Program-made: the position numbers and the translations under genes
In this document: positions 7,896-16,648 of the stretch, in pieces
Layout of the letters: each line of letters starts with the position of its first letter
Numbering within the stretch: the stretch's first letter is position 1
The notes under the pieces: generated by a model
Seen by the model: only the letters and a program-made list of their open reading frames with translations
Database searches by the model: none
Told to the model about the DNA's origin: nothing
Assembly (NCBI GenBank): GCA_944381535.1
Contig: CALWLN010000189.1
Coordinates: forward strand, 1-44,429
DNA from: an uncultured Lachnospiraceae bacterium
GTDB taxonomy: Bacteria > Bacillota > Clostridia > Lachnospirales > Lachnospiraceae
Length of the DNA stretch: 44,429 bases
Direction: 5' to 3'

Positions 7896-9719
7896 ATGAA
7901 AACTGCAAAACGAATGTCTATAAAGGAAATGTGGCATTTTATTTTGTTTCAGACAAAGTCCTTTCCAAGCATGAAATACATCATCCTTTTCGGGTCCGTT
8001 TCCGCCGCGGTTGTCACCTACATCGACAGTTTCCTGTATGCGAAAATTCTGGACAGCCTGCTGGCACAGGCCTATAGCACTGCCACCAGATGGGTGATTG
8101 TGCTGGTGTTATCGGTTCTGCTGGTGCAGCTTCTGGCTGCGGCCTGCAACAGAATTTACCAACACGGCACCTATCCTGCGGAATTGAATGCGAAGAAGCG
8201 TACGGCGCAGAAGGCATTTTCCATGGAATATGAGGAAATCGAGCGAACGGAAACCCTGCAGAGCTTCCGGCGGGTGCGCCAGGGGGAAAACGGGCATGGC
8301 GGAATAAAGTATCAGCTTCAGTTGATGTATAGCTATTTTACGGAGCTTGCAAAGGTATTTTTTGCTTGCGGTTTTGTGGCATTACTGTTACTTCGGTCGG
8401 ATTTTCAAAAGGAGAGTATATTTGTCTTTGTGTTGTCCACCGCACTGCTGGCGGCGGCTTTCGCAGGAGTTTTGTGGCTGGGGAAGAAAAATTTCGAGAA
8501 GATAGGTGAAAAAAGCCTTAAAATGAATTTAGAAAATGAGCGTTCTAATACACTGGCGAGTTATATAGTAAATTTTATGATGTCGGAAGAATGGGGACAG
8601 GATATTCGGCTGTATCAAACACAGTCTTACTTTGTGAAAAAATTCCGGGCTATATTTGAGATTGCAAAAGGATACATAGAATACGGGAGATACAATGGTA
8701 AATACAATGGAGCCATGTCCTTTGTTCTGCAGCTTCTGGCGGGTATTACCTATGGGTATATTGTGCTAAAAGCCATGGCAGGGAGTGTCTCTACCGGACA
8801 GGTACTGATGTACGCAGGAGCTATTATCACTATGATGGACAGTATTCGAAATGCCATGAAATATCGTATTGATATTGATTACTCCAATGAGTATCTAAAA
8901 ACCTATGAGGAATTTATCAACCGGCCCAACATGCACTATGACGGCACCCTGCCAATTGAAAAAAGGATAGACAACCAGTACGAGCTGAGTTTTCGCCATG
9001 TGTCTTTTCGATATCCCGACACAGAGCAGTATGTTCTCAAGGATATCAATCTCACATTCCGGGTAGGGGAGAAGCTGGCACTGGTGGGCAAAAACGGAGC
9101 AGGGAAAACTACGCTGATCAAGCTGCTGCTCCGCCTCTATGAGCCTACGGAGGGGCAGATTTTATTAAACGGAATCGACATCGGAAAGTACGACTACGAT
9201 GAATATGTTCAGATTTTTTCCGTAGTGTTCCAGGATTTTCAATTGTATCATTTTCCGTTGGATGAAAATATTGCGGGCTCCGAGAACGTGGATGAAGAAA
9301 AGCTTGCCCGGGTGCTGAAGCAGGTGGGCCTGACGGAGCGGGTGGAGCATATGCGGGAGGGCAGGCACACCCTGTTGTACCACGAGGTGGGAGACGGCGA
9401 GGCCCTATCCGGGGGCGAGGCCCAGAAGGTGGCCATTGCCAGGGCCTTGTACAAGGACGCGCCATTCGTTATTTTGGACGAGCCTACCGCCGCCTTAGAT
9501 CCCGTTGCGGAGGCGGAGATTTATGAGAATTTTAATGGGCTGATGGGCGAAAAAACCGCCGTATACATCTCCCACCGCATGAGCAGCTGTAAGTTCTGCG
9601 ACAATATTCTGGTCCTGGAGCAGGGGAAAATAGCAGAGTTCGGCATCCATCAGGAGCTTCTGGACCGACAGGGGCGCTATTATGAGCTGTACCAGGCCCA
9701 GGCACAGCATTATTTGTGA
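7896..9719 (+). CDS. ABC exporter half-transporter, subunit 2
   Basis: This is the 607-residue partner of 6105-7895, with the same layout of six membrane segments followed by an ATPase. Visible motifs are GKNGAGKTT, LSGGEAQKVAIARAL, FVILDEPTAALDP and the histidine of ISHRMSS. Both subunits keep the catalytic Glu after Walker B (LDEPTAALD), so neither shows an obvious degenerate site. The start lies directly on the upstream stop, so the two are translationally coupled. A terminator hairpin follows at about 9775. Confidence 0.9.
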   Translation: MKTAKRMSIKEMWHFILFQTKSFPSMKYIILFGSVSAAVVTYIDSFLYAKILDSLLAQAYSTATRWVIVLVLSVLLVQLLAAACNRIYQHGTYPAELNAKKRTAQKAFSMEYEEIERTETLQSFRRVRQGENGHGGIKYQLQLMYSYFTELAKVFFACGFVALLLLRSDFQKESIFVFVLSTALLAAAFAGVLWLGKKNFEKIGEKSLKMNLENERSNTLASYIVNFMMSEEWGQDIRLYQTQSYFVKKFRAIFEIAKGYIEYGRYNGKYNGAMSFVLQLLAGITYGYIVLKAMAGSVSTGQVLMYAGAIITMMDSIRNAMKYRIDIDYSNEYLKTYEEFINRPNMHYDGTLPIEKRIDNQYELSFRHVSFRYPDTEQYVLKDINLTFRVGEKLALVGKNGAGKTTLIKLLLRLYEPTEGQILLNGIDIGKYDYDEYVQIFSVVFQDFQLYHFPLDENIAGSENVDEEKLARVLKQVGLTERVEHMREGRHTLLYHEVGDGEALSGGEAQKVAIARALYKDAPFVILDEPTAALDPVAEAEIYENFNGLMGEKTAVYISHRMSSCKFCDNILVLEQGKIAEFGIHQELLDRQGRYYELYQAQAQHYL

Positions 9720-9774
9720 AAATCGGGCAGTAATGGATTTTCAGCTAAAACCTTTGGGTATAAACTGATAAACG

Positions 9775-9806
9775 AATCGAGACTTCTGCGGAAGCCTCGA
9801 TTTATT
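9775..9806 (+). terminator. Intrinsic terminator after the ABC exporter pair
   Basis: AATCGAG (9775-9781) pairs with CTCGATT (9796-9802), with an additional inner CTTC/GAAG stem, followed by a T-rich tail. Confidence 0.75.
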
Positions 9807-9856
9807 TATACTATAGATAGCAATTGGTAAAGGCAAATGATGCGAGGCGAAAGACA

Positions 9857-10906
9857 ATGAAAAAACAGAGACTGTTGGCAGCGATATTGGCAGTAATGTT
9901 AATATTGGCAGGATGCGGCTCAAACAGAGCCGGGAACAGTACCGGAGAAATACCGGAAACAAGAGAGGAAGAAATCCGTGATGATACGGCTCAGACAGCA
10001 GAAAGGAATGATGAAGCGGTGACAAATGCAGTGCTGCCAAAGGAATTGGCACAGATACCGGAGGAGTATTTTGAAGAATCGGAATATCCTGGCATGCTGG
10101 TGGAACTGGAGTATGATACTTATGAATCCATGTCTTATGAGGAGCAGAGCCAGGTGCTTCATAAAAGAGCAATCGTATATCTGCCTTATGGATATTCTGA
10201 GGAGGAAAAATATAACGTATTCTATCTGATGCACGGCGGCTGGAGCAATGAGACAACGTATCTTGGCACACCGGACCGCCCGGCTGCATTTAAGAATGTT
10301 CTGGACAATGGAATTGCGGCTGGAGAGATCCGGCCCATGATCGTGGTGTGTCCCACATACAACAATACCAGCCCGGAGGACAGCGGAAATTACAGCCTGG
10401 CGCTTCGCCTGACAGAGAATTATCACAGAGAGCTGGTCAATGATTTGATACCGGCGGTCGAGGGAACTTACAGCACCTATGCGGAGGATACGACTGCAAA
10501 AGGGCTTCAGGCCTCAAGAGACCACCGCGCCTTTGCCGGATTTTCCATGGGGTCTGCGGCAACCTGGAGGACTTTCCAGTATTGTCTGGACCAGTTCCGC
10601 TACTTTATGCCGTCCAGCGGAAATCTGACGTCGGATGGAGAATATATGGCGTCCATGGTAACAGATTCCGGGCATACATGGAGTGACTTCTTCATCTTTG
10701 CGGCATCGGGTACGGATGACTTTGCTTATTCCTCTTTCAAATATCAGATTGAGGCGATGGCTGGTGTTAGTGACGGCACCTTCCGGTATGCCGATAATGA
10801 AAGAGACGGAAATCTGTATTTTCTGGAACAGGAGGGCGGCACCCACAGCGGGGAGTATGCGATGGAATATTTTTATAATGGGCTGTGCTGGATATGGCAG
10901 CCATAG
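9857..10906 (+). CDS. Lipoprotein alpha/beta-hydrolase, feruloyl-esterase-like
   Basis: This is a 349-residue secreted, membrane-anchored esterase. The N terminus is a lipoprotein signal with lipobox LAGC at about residues 18-21, then an acidic linker. The hydrolase domain has YLMHGGWSNE (oxyanion region), the nucleophile elbow GFSMGS, and a late histidine in GGTHSGEY. Relatives are the feruloyl/acetyl-xylan esterase (esterase D-like) domains of xylan-degrading enzymes, which cut ester links on plant polysaccharides. The ATG at 9857 was chosen because the signal peptide starts there. The exact substrate cannot be told. Confidence 0.85.
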   Translation: MKKQRLLAAILAVMLILAGCGSNRAGNSTGEIPETREEEIRDDTAQTAERNDEAVTNAVLPKELAQIPEEYFEESEYPGMLVELEYDTYESMSYEEQSQVLHKRAIVYLPYGYSEEEKYNVFYLMHGGWSNETTYLGTPDRPAAFKNVLDNGIAAGEIRPMIVVCPTYNNTSPEDSGNYSLALRLTENYHRELVNDLIPAVEGTYSTYAEDTTAKGLQASRDHRAFAGFSMGSAATWRTFQYCLDQFRYFMPSSGNLTSDGEYMASMVTDSGHTWSDFFIFAASGTDDFAYSSFKYQIEAMAGVSDGTFRYADNERDGNLYFLEQEGGTHSGEYAMEYFYNGLCWIWQP

Positions 10907-10938
10907 GAAATATGAGAAAAATATGAGGAGGAATCAAA

Positions 10939-11355
10939 ATGAGCATTTTATTTATCAATGGAAGCCCGAATAAAAATGGAAACACGGCGGAACTGGCAAG
11001 AACGCTGATGGACGGCAAAGTGTACGGATATGGGCAGAACTTTGAGGATGACCAGTTTACGGAAATCGTTGGACAGATGAAGGCGGCGAATACGATCGTT
11101 ATCGGTTCCCCTGTTTATTGGCACAACATGAGCGGAATGGTTAGGAACCTGATTGACCGTTTCTATGGCCCGATTCCGTCGGGTGCGCTGCAAGGAAGAA
11201 AGTTTGTCTTTCTGTTCCAGGGAGCCGCGCCGGAAAGCTGGATGTTAGAAAAAGCAGAATATACCATGAGCCGCTTTGCGAGAATGTATGGCATGACGTA
11301 TGTAGGAATGGCAACGAACGGCAGAGAGGCAAAAGCGCTTTCCGGAAAAATTTAA
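10939..11355 (+). CDS. Flavodoxin-like NAD(P)H-dependent oxidoreductase
   Basis: The protein has the FMN-binding N terminus FINGSPNKNGNTAELA and the second loop VIGSPVYWHNMSG, and ends with GREAKALSGKI. These are the hallmarks of the NADPH-dependent FMN reductase/flavodoxin fold. At 138 residues it is slightly short: the strand that usually lies between the first helix and the YGQNFEDDQF segment appears to be about ten residues shorter than in relatives I recall. The ribosome site GAGGAG precedes the ATG at 10939. The role is probably cytoplasmic electron transfer to quinones, nitro compounds or flavins; the partner is unknown. Confidence 0.85.
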   Translation: MSILFINGSPNKNGNTAELARTLMDGKVYGYGQNFEDDQFTEIVGQMKAANTIVIGSPVYWHNMSGMVRNLIDRFYGPIPSGALQGRKFVFLFQGAAPESWMLEKAEYTMSRFARMYGMTYVGMATNGREAKALSGKI

Positions 11356-11410
11356 ACGACAACGCCGACTGTGGATGAGCAGAAAAAATATAGAATATGG
11401 AGGAATCACT

Positions 11411-11671
11411 ATGGAATATGTAACCTTATCAAATGGAGTAAAAATGCCGATTCTGGGATACGGCGTATATCAGGTAACGAAGGATGAATGCGAGCGGTGT
11501 GTGCTGGACGCTCTGGAGGTGGGATACCGCAGCCTGGATACTGCGCAGTCATACTTCAACGAGGAGGAAGTTGGCTCTGCCATGAAAAAGAGCGGCATTC
11601 CGCGGAAAGAGATTTTTCTGACTTCCAAGGTGTGGGTGGAGCATTACACCCACACTTTGACAAATAATTAA
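11411..11671 (+). pseudogene. Truncated aldo/keto reductase
   Basis: The first 80 residues match the aldo/keto reductase N terminus: LSNGVKMPILGYGVYQV, the catalytic Asp and Tyr in LDTAQSYFNEEEVG, and FLTSKVWVEHY. The frame then runs into an unrelated tail and stops at 86 residues, while family members have about 270-290. The remaining barrel, including the catalytic His and the cofactor-binding end, is absent from the window. This is a 3'-truncated remnant. The 107 bases that follow contain no recognisable continuation. Confidence 0.85.
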
Positions 11672-11778
11672 TGCGTAAAATGTTGACTGGCAATTAAAAC
11701 TATGTTTCAATAAAATAAGAGGGTGCCCGAGGGAATTGTCAGATAAGAGCGCTCCGTTCATACCACGAGGAGGCTTCA

Positions 11779-12117
11779 ATGGTAAAATGTAAGAAATGCG
11801 GTTTTTCAAATTTATCCGGCACGCAATATTGCCAGAAATGTGGTTCATTTTTGATAAAGAAAAAAAGGTTCGATTTTAAATATTTATCAGATGGCGGACA
11901 CGGAAAAGGGATTTCGATTGCGCCCCTGGCAATGCGCAATATCGAAAGCAGAGCAAAAGCCAATCCGGATTTGCAAATGGTAAAAAAGAACAACTATGTG
12001 AGTGTCGTTCCGTTATCGGATGGGAGTTGGTATTGTCCGGACTGTGGAACCTATCATAAACCAAAGGTCATGTCGTTGTATTGCAGCGGATGCGGACGGG
12101 ATTTTATAAAAAATTGA
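11779..12117 (+). CDS. Double zinc-ribbon protein of unknown function
   Basis: This 112-residue protein has two CxxC pairs at each end: CKKCGFSN with CQKCGSF in the first 25 residues, and CPDCGTYH with CSGCGRD near the C terminus. It should bind two zinc ions in rubredoxin-like ribbons separated by a basic linker. There are no membrane segments. AGGAGGC precedes the ATG at 11779. Its cellular role is not known; it lies just before the Ku gene, 76 bases upstream, but a functional link to DNA repair is only positional. Confidence 0.7.
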   Translation: MVKCKKCGFSNLSGTQYCQKCGSFLIKKKRFDFKYLSDGGHGKGISIAPLAMRNIESRAKANPDLQMVKKNNYVSVVPLSDGSWYCPDCGTYHKPKVMSLYCSGCGRDFIKN

Positions 12118-12193
12118 AGGTGGACGTTGTTGGAATGCTGTTGATAATTTCCTGCCTTTTACGCATACTAATCCCAAAAACGAGGTGATTCGT

Positions 12194-12970
12194 ATGGCGG
12201 CAGCACATAAATCAGCGATATCCATTGGACTTCTATATATCCCGGTGGGACTTTACAGGACCACGCGGGATATCAGCGTCTCCTTCAACCAGCTTTGTAA
12301 GGATTCCTTTGAGCGGGTCCGGTACAAAAAGTATTGTCCCTCCTGCCAGAAGGAAGTGAAAAGCGAGGATATCATCAAAGGCTATGAATTTGAAAAAGGC
12401 CGGTACGTGACGATTTCTGAGGAGGAACTGGAAAAAATCAAAACCAGGAAAGACAAAACCATCCATATTGAGCATTTTGCCAAGATGACCGAGGTGGACC
12501 AGATTTACTACGAGAAAAATTATTATCTCTCCCCGGAGGCGGGAGCCGAGAAAGCCTATGAGCTGCTTCGGCAGGCCATGCTGTCCCGGAAAGAGGTTGC
12601 CATTGCCAAAACGGTCATCGGCACCAATGAGCAGCTGCTGGTGCTGTATCCCACCAAAGAGATTCTCATGGCAAAAACCCTGTTTTACCAGGAAGAAATC
12701 CAGGAACTGCCCAAAACCGTCCCAAAGGTCCGGATAGAAAAATCGGAACTGGAGATGGCAAAGACCATGCTTCAGACCATGACGAAAAATTTTGATATCG
12801 CGGCGTATCACGACGAATATCAGGCCAGGCTCCGGGCAGCCATCGAGGCAAAGATACAGGGGCAGGAGATCGTAAGCGCCGACAGCAGCGCCCCTGGCAA
12901 CATTATCGATCTGATGGAGGCCATGAAGCGGACGGTGGAGATGTCGCAGGCGCAGAGGGGAACGGCATGA
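12194..12970 (+). CDS. ku: Non-homologous end-joining protein Ku
   Basis: This 258-residue bacterial Ku forms a dimeric ring that threads onto broken DNA ends and recruits the ligase. The family pattern is clear: SIGLLYIPVGLYRTTRD at the start, a zinc-like CPSCQKEV at about residues 50-57, GYEFEKGRYVTISEEEL, and KTIHIEHFA. The ATG at 12194 follows CGAGGTGATT. The C-terminal end coincides with a 35-bp tandem duplication. A stand-alone ligase follows 69 bases later, giving a complete two-gene NHEJ set without the polymerase or phosphoesterase domains of LigD. Confidence 0.95.
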   Translation: MAAAHKSAISIGLLYIPVGLYRTTRDISVSFNQLCKDSFERVRYKKYCPSCQKEVKSEDIIKGYEFEKGRYVTISEEELEKIKTRKDKTIHIEHFAKMTEVDQIYYEKNYYLSPEAGAEKAYELLRQAMLSRKEVAIAKTVIGTNEQLLVLYPTKEILMAKTLFYQEEIQELPKTVPKVRIEKSELEMAKTMLQTMTKNFDIAAYHDEYQARLRAAIEAKIQGQEIVSADSSAPGNIIDLMEAMKRTVEMSQAQRGTA

Positions 12971-13021
12971 TGGAGGCGTTATGGCTGCAGAGGGGAACGG
13001 CATGATGGAGGCGTTACGGCT
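12952..13021 (+). repeat. 35-bp tandem duplication at the ku 3' end
   Basis: The unit starting GCAGAGGGGAACGGCATGAT is present twice, at 12952-12986 and 12987-13021, differing at one base. The ku stop codon is in the first copy. It pushes the ligase further from ku; an unequal-recombination or slippage event is the likely origin. Confidence 0.85.
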
Positions 13022-13039
13022 GCCAAGGAGGATGGTCTG

Positions 13040-13963
13040 ATGGATATTTTTGCGGAAAAGGGAATCAGACCCATGCTGATCGGACAGCAGCGGGAGGCCT
13101 TTGACTCCGAACAGTATATCTATGAGATTAAGCTGGACGGTATCCGCTGTATCGCGTATCTTGACAGTGCCGGGACAGATTTAAGAAATAAAAGGGACAG
13201 GAAGCTGATTTCCCATGTCCCGGAGCTTGCGGATATTCACCGGCAGATAACCGGAACCTGTATTCTGGACGGAGAATTGTTCATTTTAAAGAACGGAAAA
13301 ACAGATTTTTATGAAATACAAAAGCGGGTCATGATGACGGACTCCTTTAAGATTCGGCTGGCCGGGGCAAGATACCCGGCCTCCTTTGTTGCCTATGACA
13401 TTTTGTACCGGAACGGCGAGCTGCTGACGGATATTCCGCTGATGAAGCGGAAGGAGCTGCTGGCCGCCTCTTTCTGTGAAAATGAGCGGATAAGTGTGTC
13501 CCGCTATGTGGAATCCGGCGGGAAGCGGCTGTTTCAGCTGGCAAAGGAGCAGGGGCTGGAAGGGATTGTGGCAAAGAAAAAAGACAGCAGATATTACTTT
13601 GACAAGCGCACCAGGGACTGGATCAAGAGCAAGGTGCTGGATACGGAGGACTGCGTGATATGCGGTTATCTGCAAAAGGAAAATAACAGGACAAGTCTGA
13701 TTCTGGGGCAATACGGGGAAAATGGTCTTGTCTGCCGGGGGCATGTCACGCTGGGGGTAAGCCTGCGGGCCTTGCGGGAGCATGGATATACCAAAAGGGA
13801 CAGCGCGCCTTTTTCTGAGGTTCCCAAAGGAAACGAGGGTGCCGTATGGCTGGAGCCGGAGCTGGTGTGTATCGTGGAATCCATGCCCACGGATAAGGAT
13901 TCCTTCCGCCAGCCGGTTTTTCGCGGCATACGGGATGATAAAGAACCCCAGGAGTGTTATTGA
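13040..13963 (+). CDS. ligD: Stand-alone ATP-dependent DNA ligase (LigD ligase domain type)
   Basis: This 307-residue ligase seals the breaks held by Ku. The adenylated lysine is K31 in YEIKLDGIR, followed by RNKRD (motif Ia/RxD region), DGELF (motif III), EGIVAKKKDS (motif IV) and WIKSK (motif V). An OB-fold follows in the last 100 residues. It corresponds to the ligase domain of LigD alone; no polymerase or phosphoesterase domain is encoded. The ATG at 13040 follows CCAAGGAGGATG. It is very probably co-transcribed with ku. Confidence 0.93.
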   Translation: MDIFAEKGIRPMLIGQQREAFDSEQYIYEIKLDGIRCIAYLDSAGTDLRNKRDRKLISHVPELADIHRQITGTCILDGELFILKNGKTDFYEIQKRVMMTDSFKIRLAGARYPASFVAYDILYRNGELLTDIPLMKRKELLAASFCENERISVSRYVESGGKRLFQLAKEQGLEGIVAKKKDSRYYFDKRTRDWIKSKVLDTEDCVICGYLQKENNRTSLILGQYGENGLVCRGHVTLGVSLRALREHGYTKRDSAPFSEVPKGNEGAVWLEPELVCIVESMPTDKDSFRQPVFRGIRDDKEPQECY

Positions 13964-13989
13964 CCTTTGACGTCGTTTCGTGGTATGCT
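13960..13989 (+). promoter_or_regulatory. Promoter of the first AraC gene
   Basis: TTGACC (13960-13965) and TATGCT (13984-13989) are spaced by 18 bases, starting at the ligase stop codon. Confidence 0.6.
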
Positions 13990-14011
13990 TTAAGACAAGG
14001 GAGGGCTCAAA

Positions 14012-14914
14012 ATGTATACCTTTCATCTGAAGCACTATATGAATCCGGAGGAAAAAATTAATATTATCCGCTGCGCGCGGGACAGAAGCTGTAAGCTGCA
14101 TGTCCATGAGTTTGTGGAATTGATTTTTATTGCGGAGGGTACCTGTACCCAGTATATTGACGGAGTAAAATACCAGGCTTCCCCGGGGGATTTGTTCTTT
14201 GTTAATTACGGACAGACCCATATGTTTGAGGCTGAGGAGGATTTCGGGTATTATAATCTGCTCTATGTGCCGGAATATTTCAGCGAGGAATTGATTCATT
14301 CGGAAAATATATATGAAATTTTCGCCATTTCCATTTTCCAGGAATATGAAGACACGGACCACCTCCCCTTTCAGGTGGCCCACTTCGGCGGGGATGAGTT
14401 TCGGGCAATCCGGAACATCATTGAGGAGATGGAGAAGGAATTCGCCGCAAAGGAGACCGGATACCTTTCCATCCTAAACGGGTACAGCAGAGTACTGTTC
14501 TCCAGATTTCTGCGGAAGTTAAAGAGTGCCAATGGGATGGAAGAGGCGGGGACTTATGTCAACCAGATCATGGCGGAGTGTCTTTCCTATATCGATGAAA
14601 AATGCTTCGAGAAGATTACCTTGAAAGAGATGGCGGAGCGCAGCTTTTATAACTCTTCTTATTTCAGCCGGATGTTTCGCTCCTGCTGCGGCAAGAGCCT
14701 GTCGGAGTATGTGAAGGAAAAGCGGATCCTGGAGGCGGGCAGGCTGCTTCGGGATACGGACATGACCAATGAGGAGATTATGATAAGTGTGGGCTACACG
14801 GACAAAAAACGGTTTTATCGGAATTTTAAAGAAATCTATCATCAGACCCCGGCCCAGTTCCGCGGCAGCGGGGCGGCCATGAGTGACAGCGGCGGGGCCG
14901 CCGGAGGGGCGTAA
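14012..14914 (+). CDS. AraC-family transcriptional regulator with cupin sensor
   Basis: This is a 300-residue one-component regulator. Residues of about 10-110 form the cupin ligand-binding domain (VHEFVELIFIAEGTC, PGDLFFVNYGQTH). The two helix-turn-helix motifs lie at about 190-290 (LKEMAERSFYNSSYFSRMFR, ISVGYTDKKRFYRNFKE). A run of small residues ends the protein. Two perfect direct repeats at 14941-14976, just after this gene and just before the promoter of the next one, are its probable binding sites. It therefore most likely activates the ADP-ribosylglycohydrolase gene in response to a sugar. Confidence 0.92.
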   Translation: MYTFHLKHYMNPEEKINIIRCARDRSCKLHVHEFVELIFIAEGTCTQYIDGVKYQASPGDLFFVNYGQTHMFEAEEDFGYYNLLYVPEYFSEELIHSENIYEIFAISIFQEYEDTDHLPFQVAHFGGDEFRAIRNIIEEMEKEFAAKETGYLSILNGYSRVLFSRFLRKLKSANGMEEAGTYVNQIMAECLSYIDEKCFEKITLKEMAERSFYNSSYFSRMFRSCCGKSLSEYVKEKRILEAGRLLRDTDMTNEEIMISVGYTDKKRFYRNFKEIYHQTPAQFRGSGAAMSDSGGAAGGA

Positions 14915-14940
14915 GGGACAGCCGCTTTTAGGCAGCGCCA

Positions 14941-15004
14941 TGTAAAAAATGCCTACTACTTTGTAAAAAATGCCTATTTTACTTTTTCTGACATTATTTA
15001 TACT
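14941..15004 (+). promoter_or_regulatory. AraC-type operator (two 15-bp direct repeats) and promoter
   Basis: TGTAAAAAATGCCTA occurs at 14941-14955 and again, identically, at 14962-14976, a period of 21 bases or two helix turns. The second copy abuts the position of the -35 element for a -10 TATACT at 14999-15004. This layout is the classic class II activation geometry of AraC proteins. Confidence 0.8.
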
Positions 15005-15076
15005 GAAAATGAAATGAGTACGGCCCGTTTTTTTCGGTATCACATTTTCAAAAATCACGGATGGAGGAGAAGAAAC

Positions 15077-16618
15077 ATGCAACTGACATTTGAAGCTTAT
15101 AAGGATAAGGTAAAGGCCTGTTGGCTGGGCAAAAATATCGGAGGGACCCTGGGAGCGCCCTTCGAGTGTATCCGGGGCGTTTACGACCTTACTTATTATA
15201 CCCATGATCTGTCCCAGGGCGTGTTGCCCAATGACGATCTGGATCTGCAGCTTATCTGGCTGAATGCCGCCGAGAAATACGGCAGAAATGTAAATGCCCA
15301 GATTCTGGGGGAATACTGGATTTCCTATATCACTGCGGACTGGTCCGAGTACGGCGCAGGAAAAAATAATCTCCGCAGCGGACTGGAGCCCCCCATTTCC
15401 GGCTGGTATCACAATCATAACAAGGACAGCTGCGGTTGCTTTATCCGAAGCGAGATATGGGCCTGTCTGGCACCGGGACATCCGGAGATTGCCGTGAAAT
15501 ATGCCTATGAGGACGCTATCTGCGACCATGCCGGCGAGGGAATGTACGGAGAAATTTTCTGCGCGGCCCTGGAAAGCGCGGCCTTTGTGGAGAACGACAG
15601 GGACAGACTGATAGAGCTTGCTCTATCCTTTATCCCCAAGGACTGTGCCATTGCGGGTGTGGTGCGTACCGTATTTGACTGCTATCACAAAGGGATGGAC
15701 TGGAAAGAAGCAAGAAAAACGGTGCTGCGGCAATATCCCGGCTCCTTCGGAATGTTAAGCGGTTACCGGGACCAGGAGCCGGAGGCCGATGTTCCGGTAG
15801 GAAGCCTGGGCTACGACGCCCCCAGCAATATCGGTATCATGATGATTGGCTGGGTGTACGGGGAAGGAGATTTCTCCAGAAGTATCTGCATTGCGGCGGG
15901 CTGCTGTGAGGACGGGGACTGTACCGCCGGTACATTGGGTTCCATTCTCGGAATCATGGGAGGAACTGCGGTCATTGAGGAAAAGTGGCTTGCTCCCATT
16001 GGGGATGAGATTAAGACGATTTCCATTGACAGGACCAAGGGCTGCCTGCAGGTTCCAGGCACGGTATCGGAATTGACGGAGCGTGTGATTGCGCTCATGC
16101 CGGTATTTCTGCACGGTCATTACAAATTTGATGAAAAGGGAACGATATTGTTTGCGCCTGTGGATATGACCGGCTGCAATGTGGAACGGACGGGGGTTTT
16201 CGACTATGAATCTTTCGCGGATAACATTTCCGTCACGCCGGTGTGCGTCAGAAAATCCGGCTGTCTGTTTGACATTTGCATTGAGTATGGCGGCAATTTG
16301 AGTATTCAGGAGGGGCTGGAAAAAGAATTTAAAATTAAGATTACAAACAATCTCCACAGCCAGCAGTGGCTGGAGTGTATTCTGCATTTGCCGGAGGCCT
16401 GGACGGCCCGGCCGGGGCGCGCCCTTTGTATCAATCTCAATCAGCGCCATGGGGGCTGCTCCGTGACGAGATCCGCCTTTTCACTGACGCCTTATGCTAT
16501 TGATAAAGGCAGATACGATATCCTGCTGGAGATCCGCTCGGTGGGCAGACTGTCAAAGATGTTTCTGACGCTGCCGCTTTTGGTGGATGGTGAGGGAGCA
16601 ACAGAATCACATTCGTAA
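15077..16618 (+). CDS. ADP-ribosylglycohydrolase-fold protein with C-terminal extension
   Basis: This 513-residue protein has the ADP-ribosylglycohydrolase (DraG-like) fold in its first 350 residues. It begins KVKACWLGKNIGGTLGAPFE; the metal site is represented by PNDDLDLQL near residue 55 and EDGDCTAGTLGSILGIMGG near residue 280, both variants of the canonical TDDT and DxDT motifs. The last 130 residues look like an all-beta domain and are not part of the minimal fold. Relatives in gut bacteria occur in sugar-utilisation loci, where the true substrate is probably a glycoside rather than ADP-ribosylated protein. The ATG at 15077 follows GGAGGAGAAG. Confidence 0.85.
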   Translation: MQLTFEAYKDKVKACWLGKNIGGTLGAPFECIRGVYDLTYYTHDLSQGVLPNDDLDLQLIWLNAAEKYGRNVNAQILGEYWISYITADWSEYGAGKNNLRSGLEPPISGWYHNHNKDSCGCFIRSEIWACLAPGHPEIAVKYAYEDAICDHAGEGMYGEIFCAALESAAFVENDRDRLIELALSFIPKDCAIAGVVRTVFDCYHKGMDWKEARKTVLRQYPGSFGMLSGYRDQEPEADVPVGSLGYDAPSNIGIMMIGWVYGEGDFSRSICIAAGCCEDGDCTAGTLGSILGIMGGTAVIEEKWLAPIGDEIKTISIDRTKGCLQVPGTVSELTERVIALMPVFLHGHYKFDEKGTILFAPVDMTGCNVERTGVFDYESFADNISVTPVCVRKSGCLFDICIEYGGNLSIQEGLEKEFKIKITNNLHSQQWLECILHLPEAWTARPGRALCINLNQRHGGCSVTRSAFSLTPYAIDKGRYDILLEIRSVGRLSKMFLTLPLLVDGEGATESHS

Positions 16619-16648
16619 AATAAAACAAGAAGGAGAGGAGCGTGTACT

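Noticed and set aside
12952-13021. Two-copy repeat considered as part of a CRISPR array
   Set aside because: The copies are directly adjacent with no spacer, so it is a tandem duplication.
13286-14383. A 365-residue minus-strand frame across the ligase and AraC genes
   Set aside because: It overlaps two well-supported plus-strand genes, shows no domain, and lacks a ribosome site.
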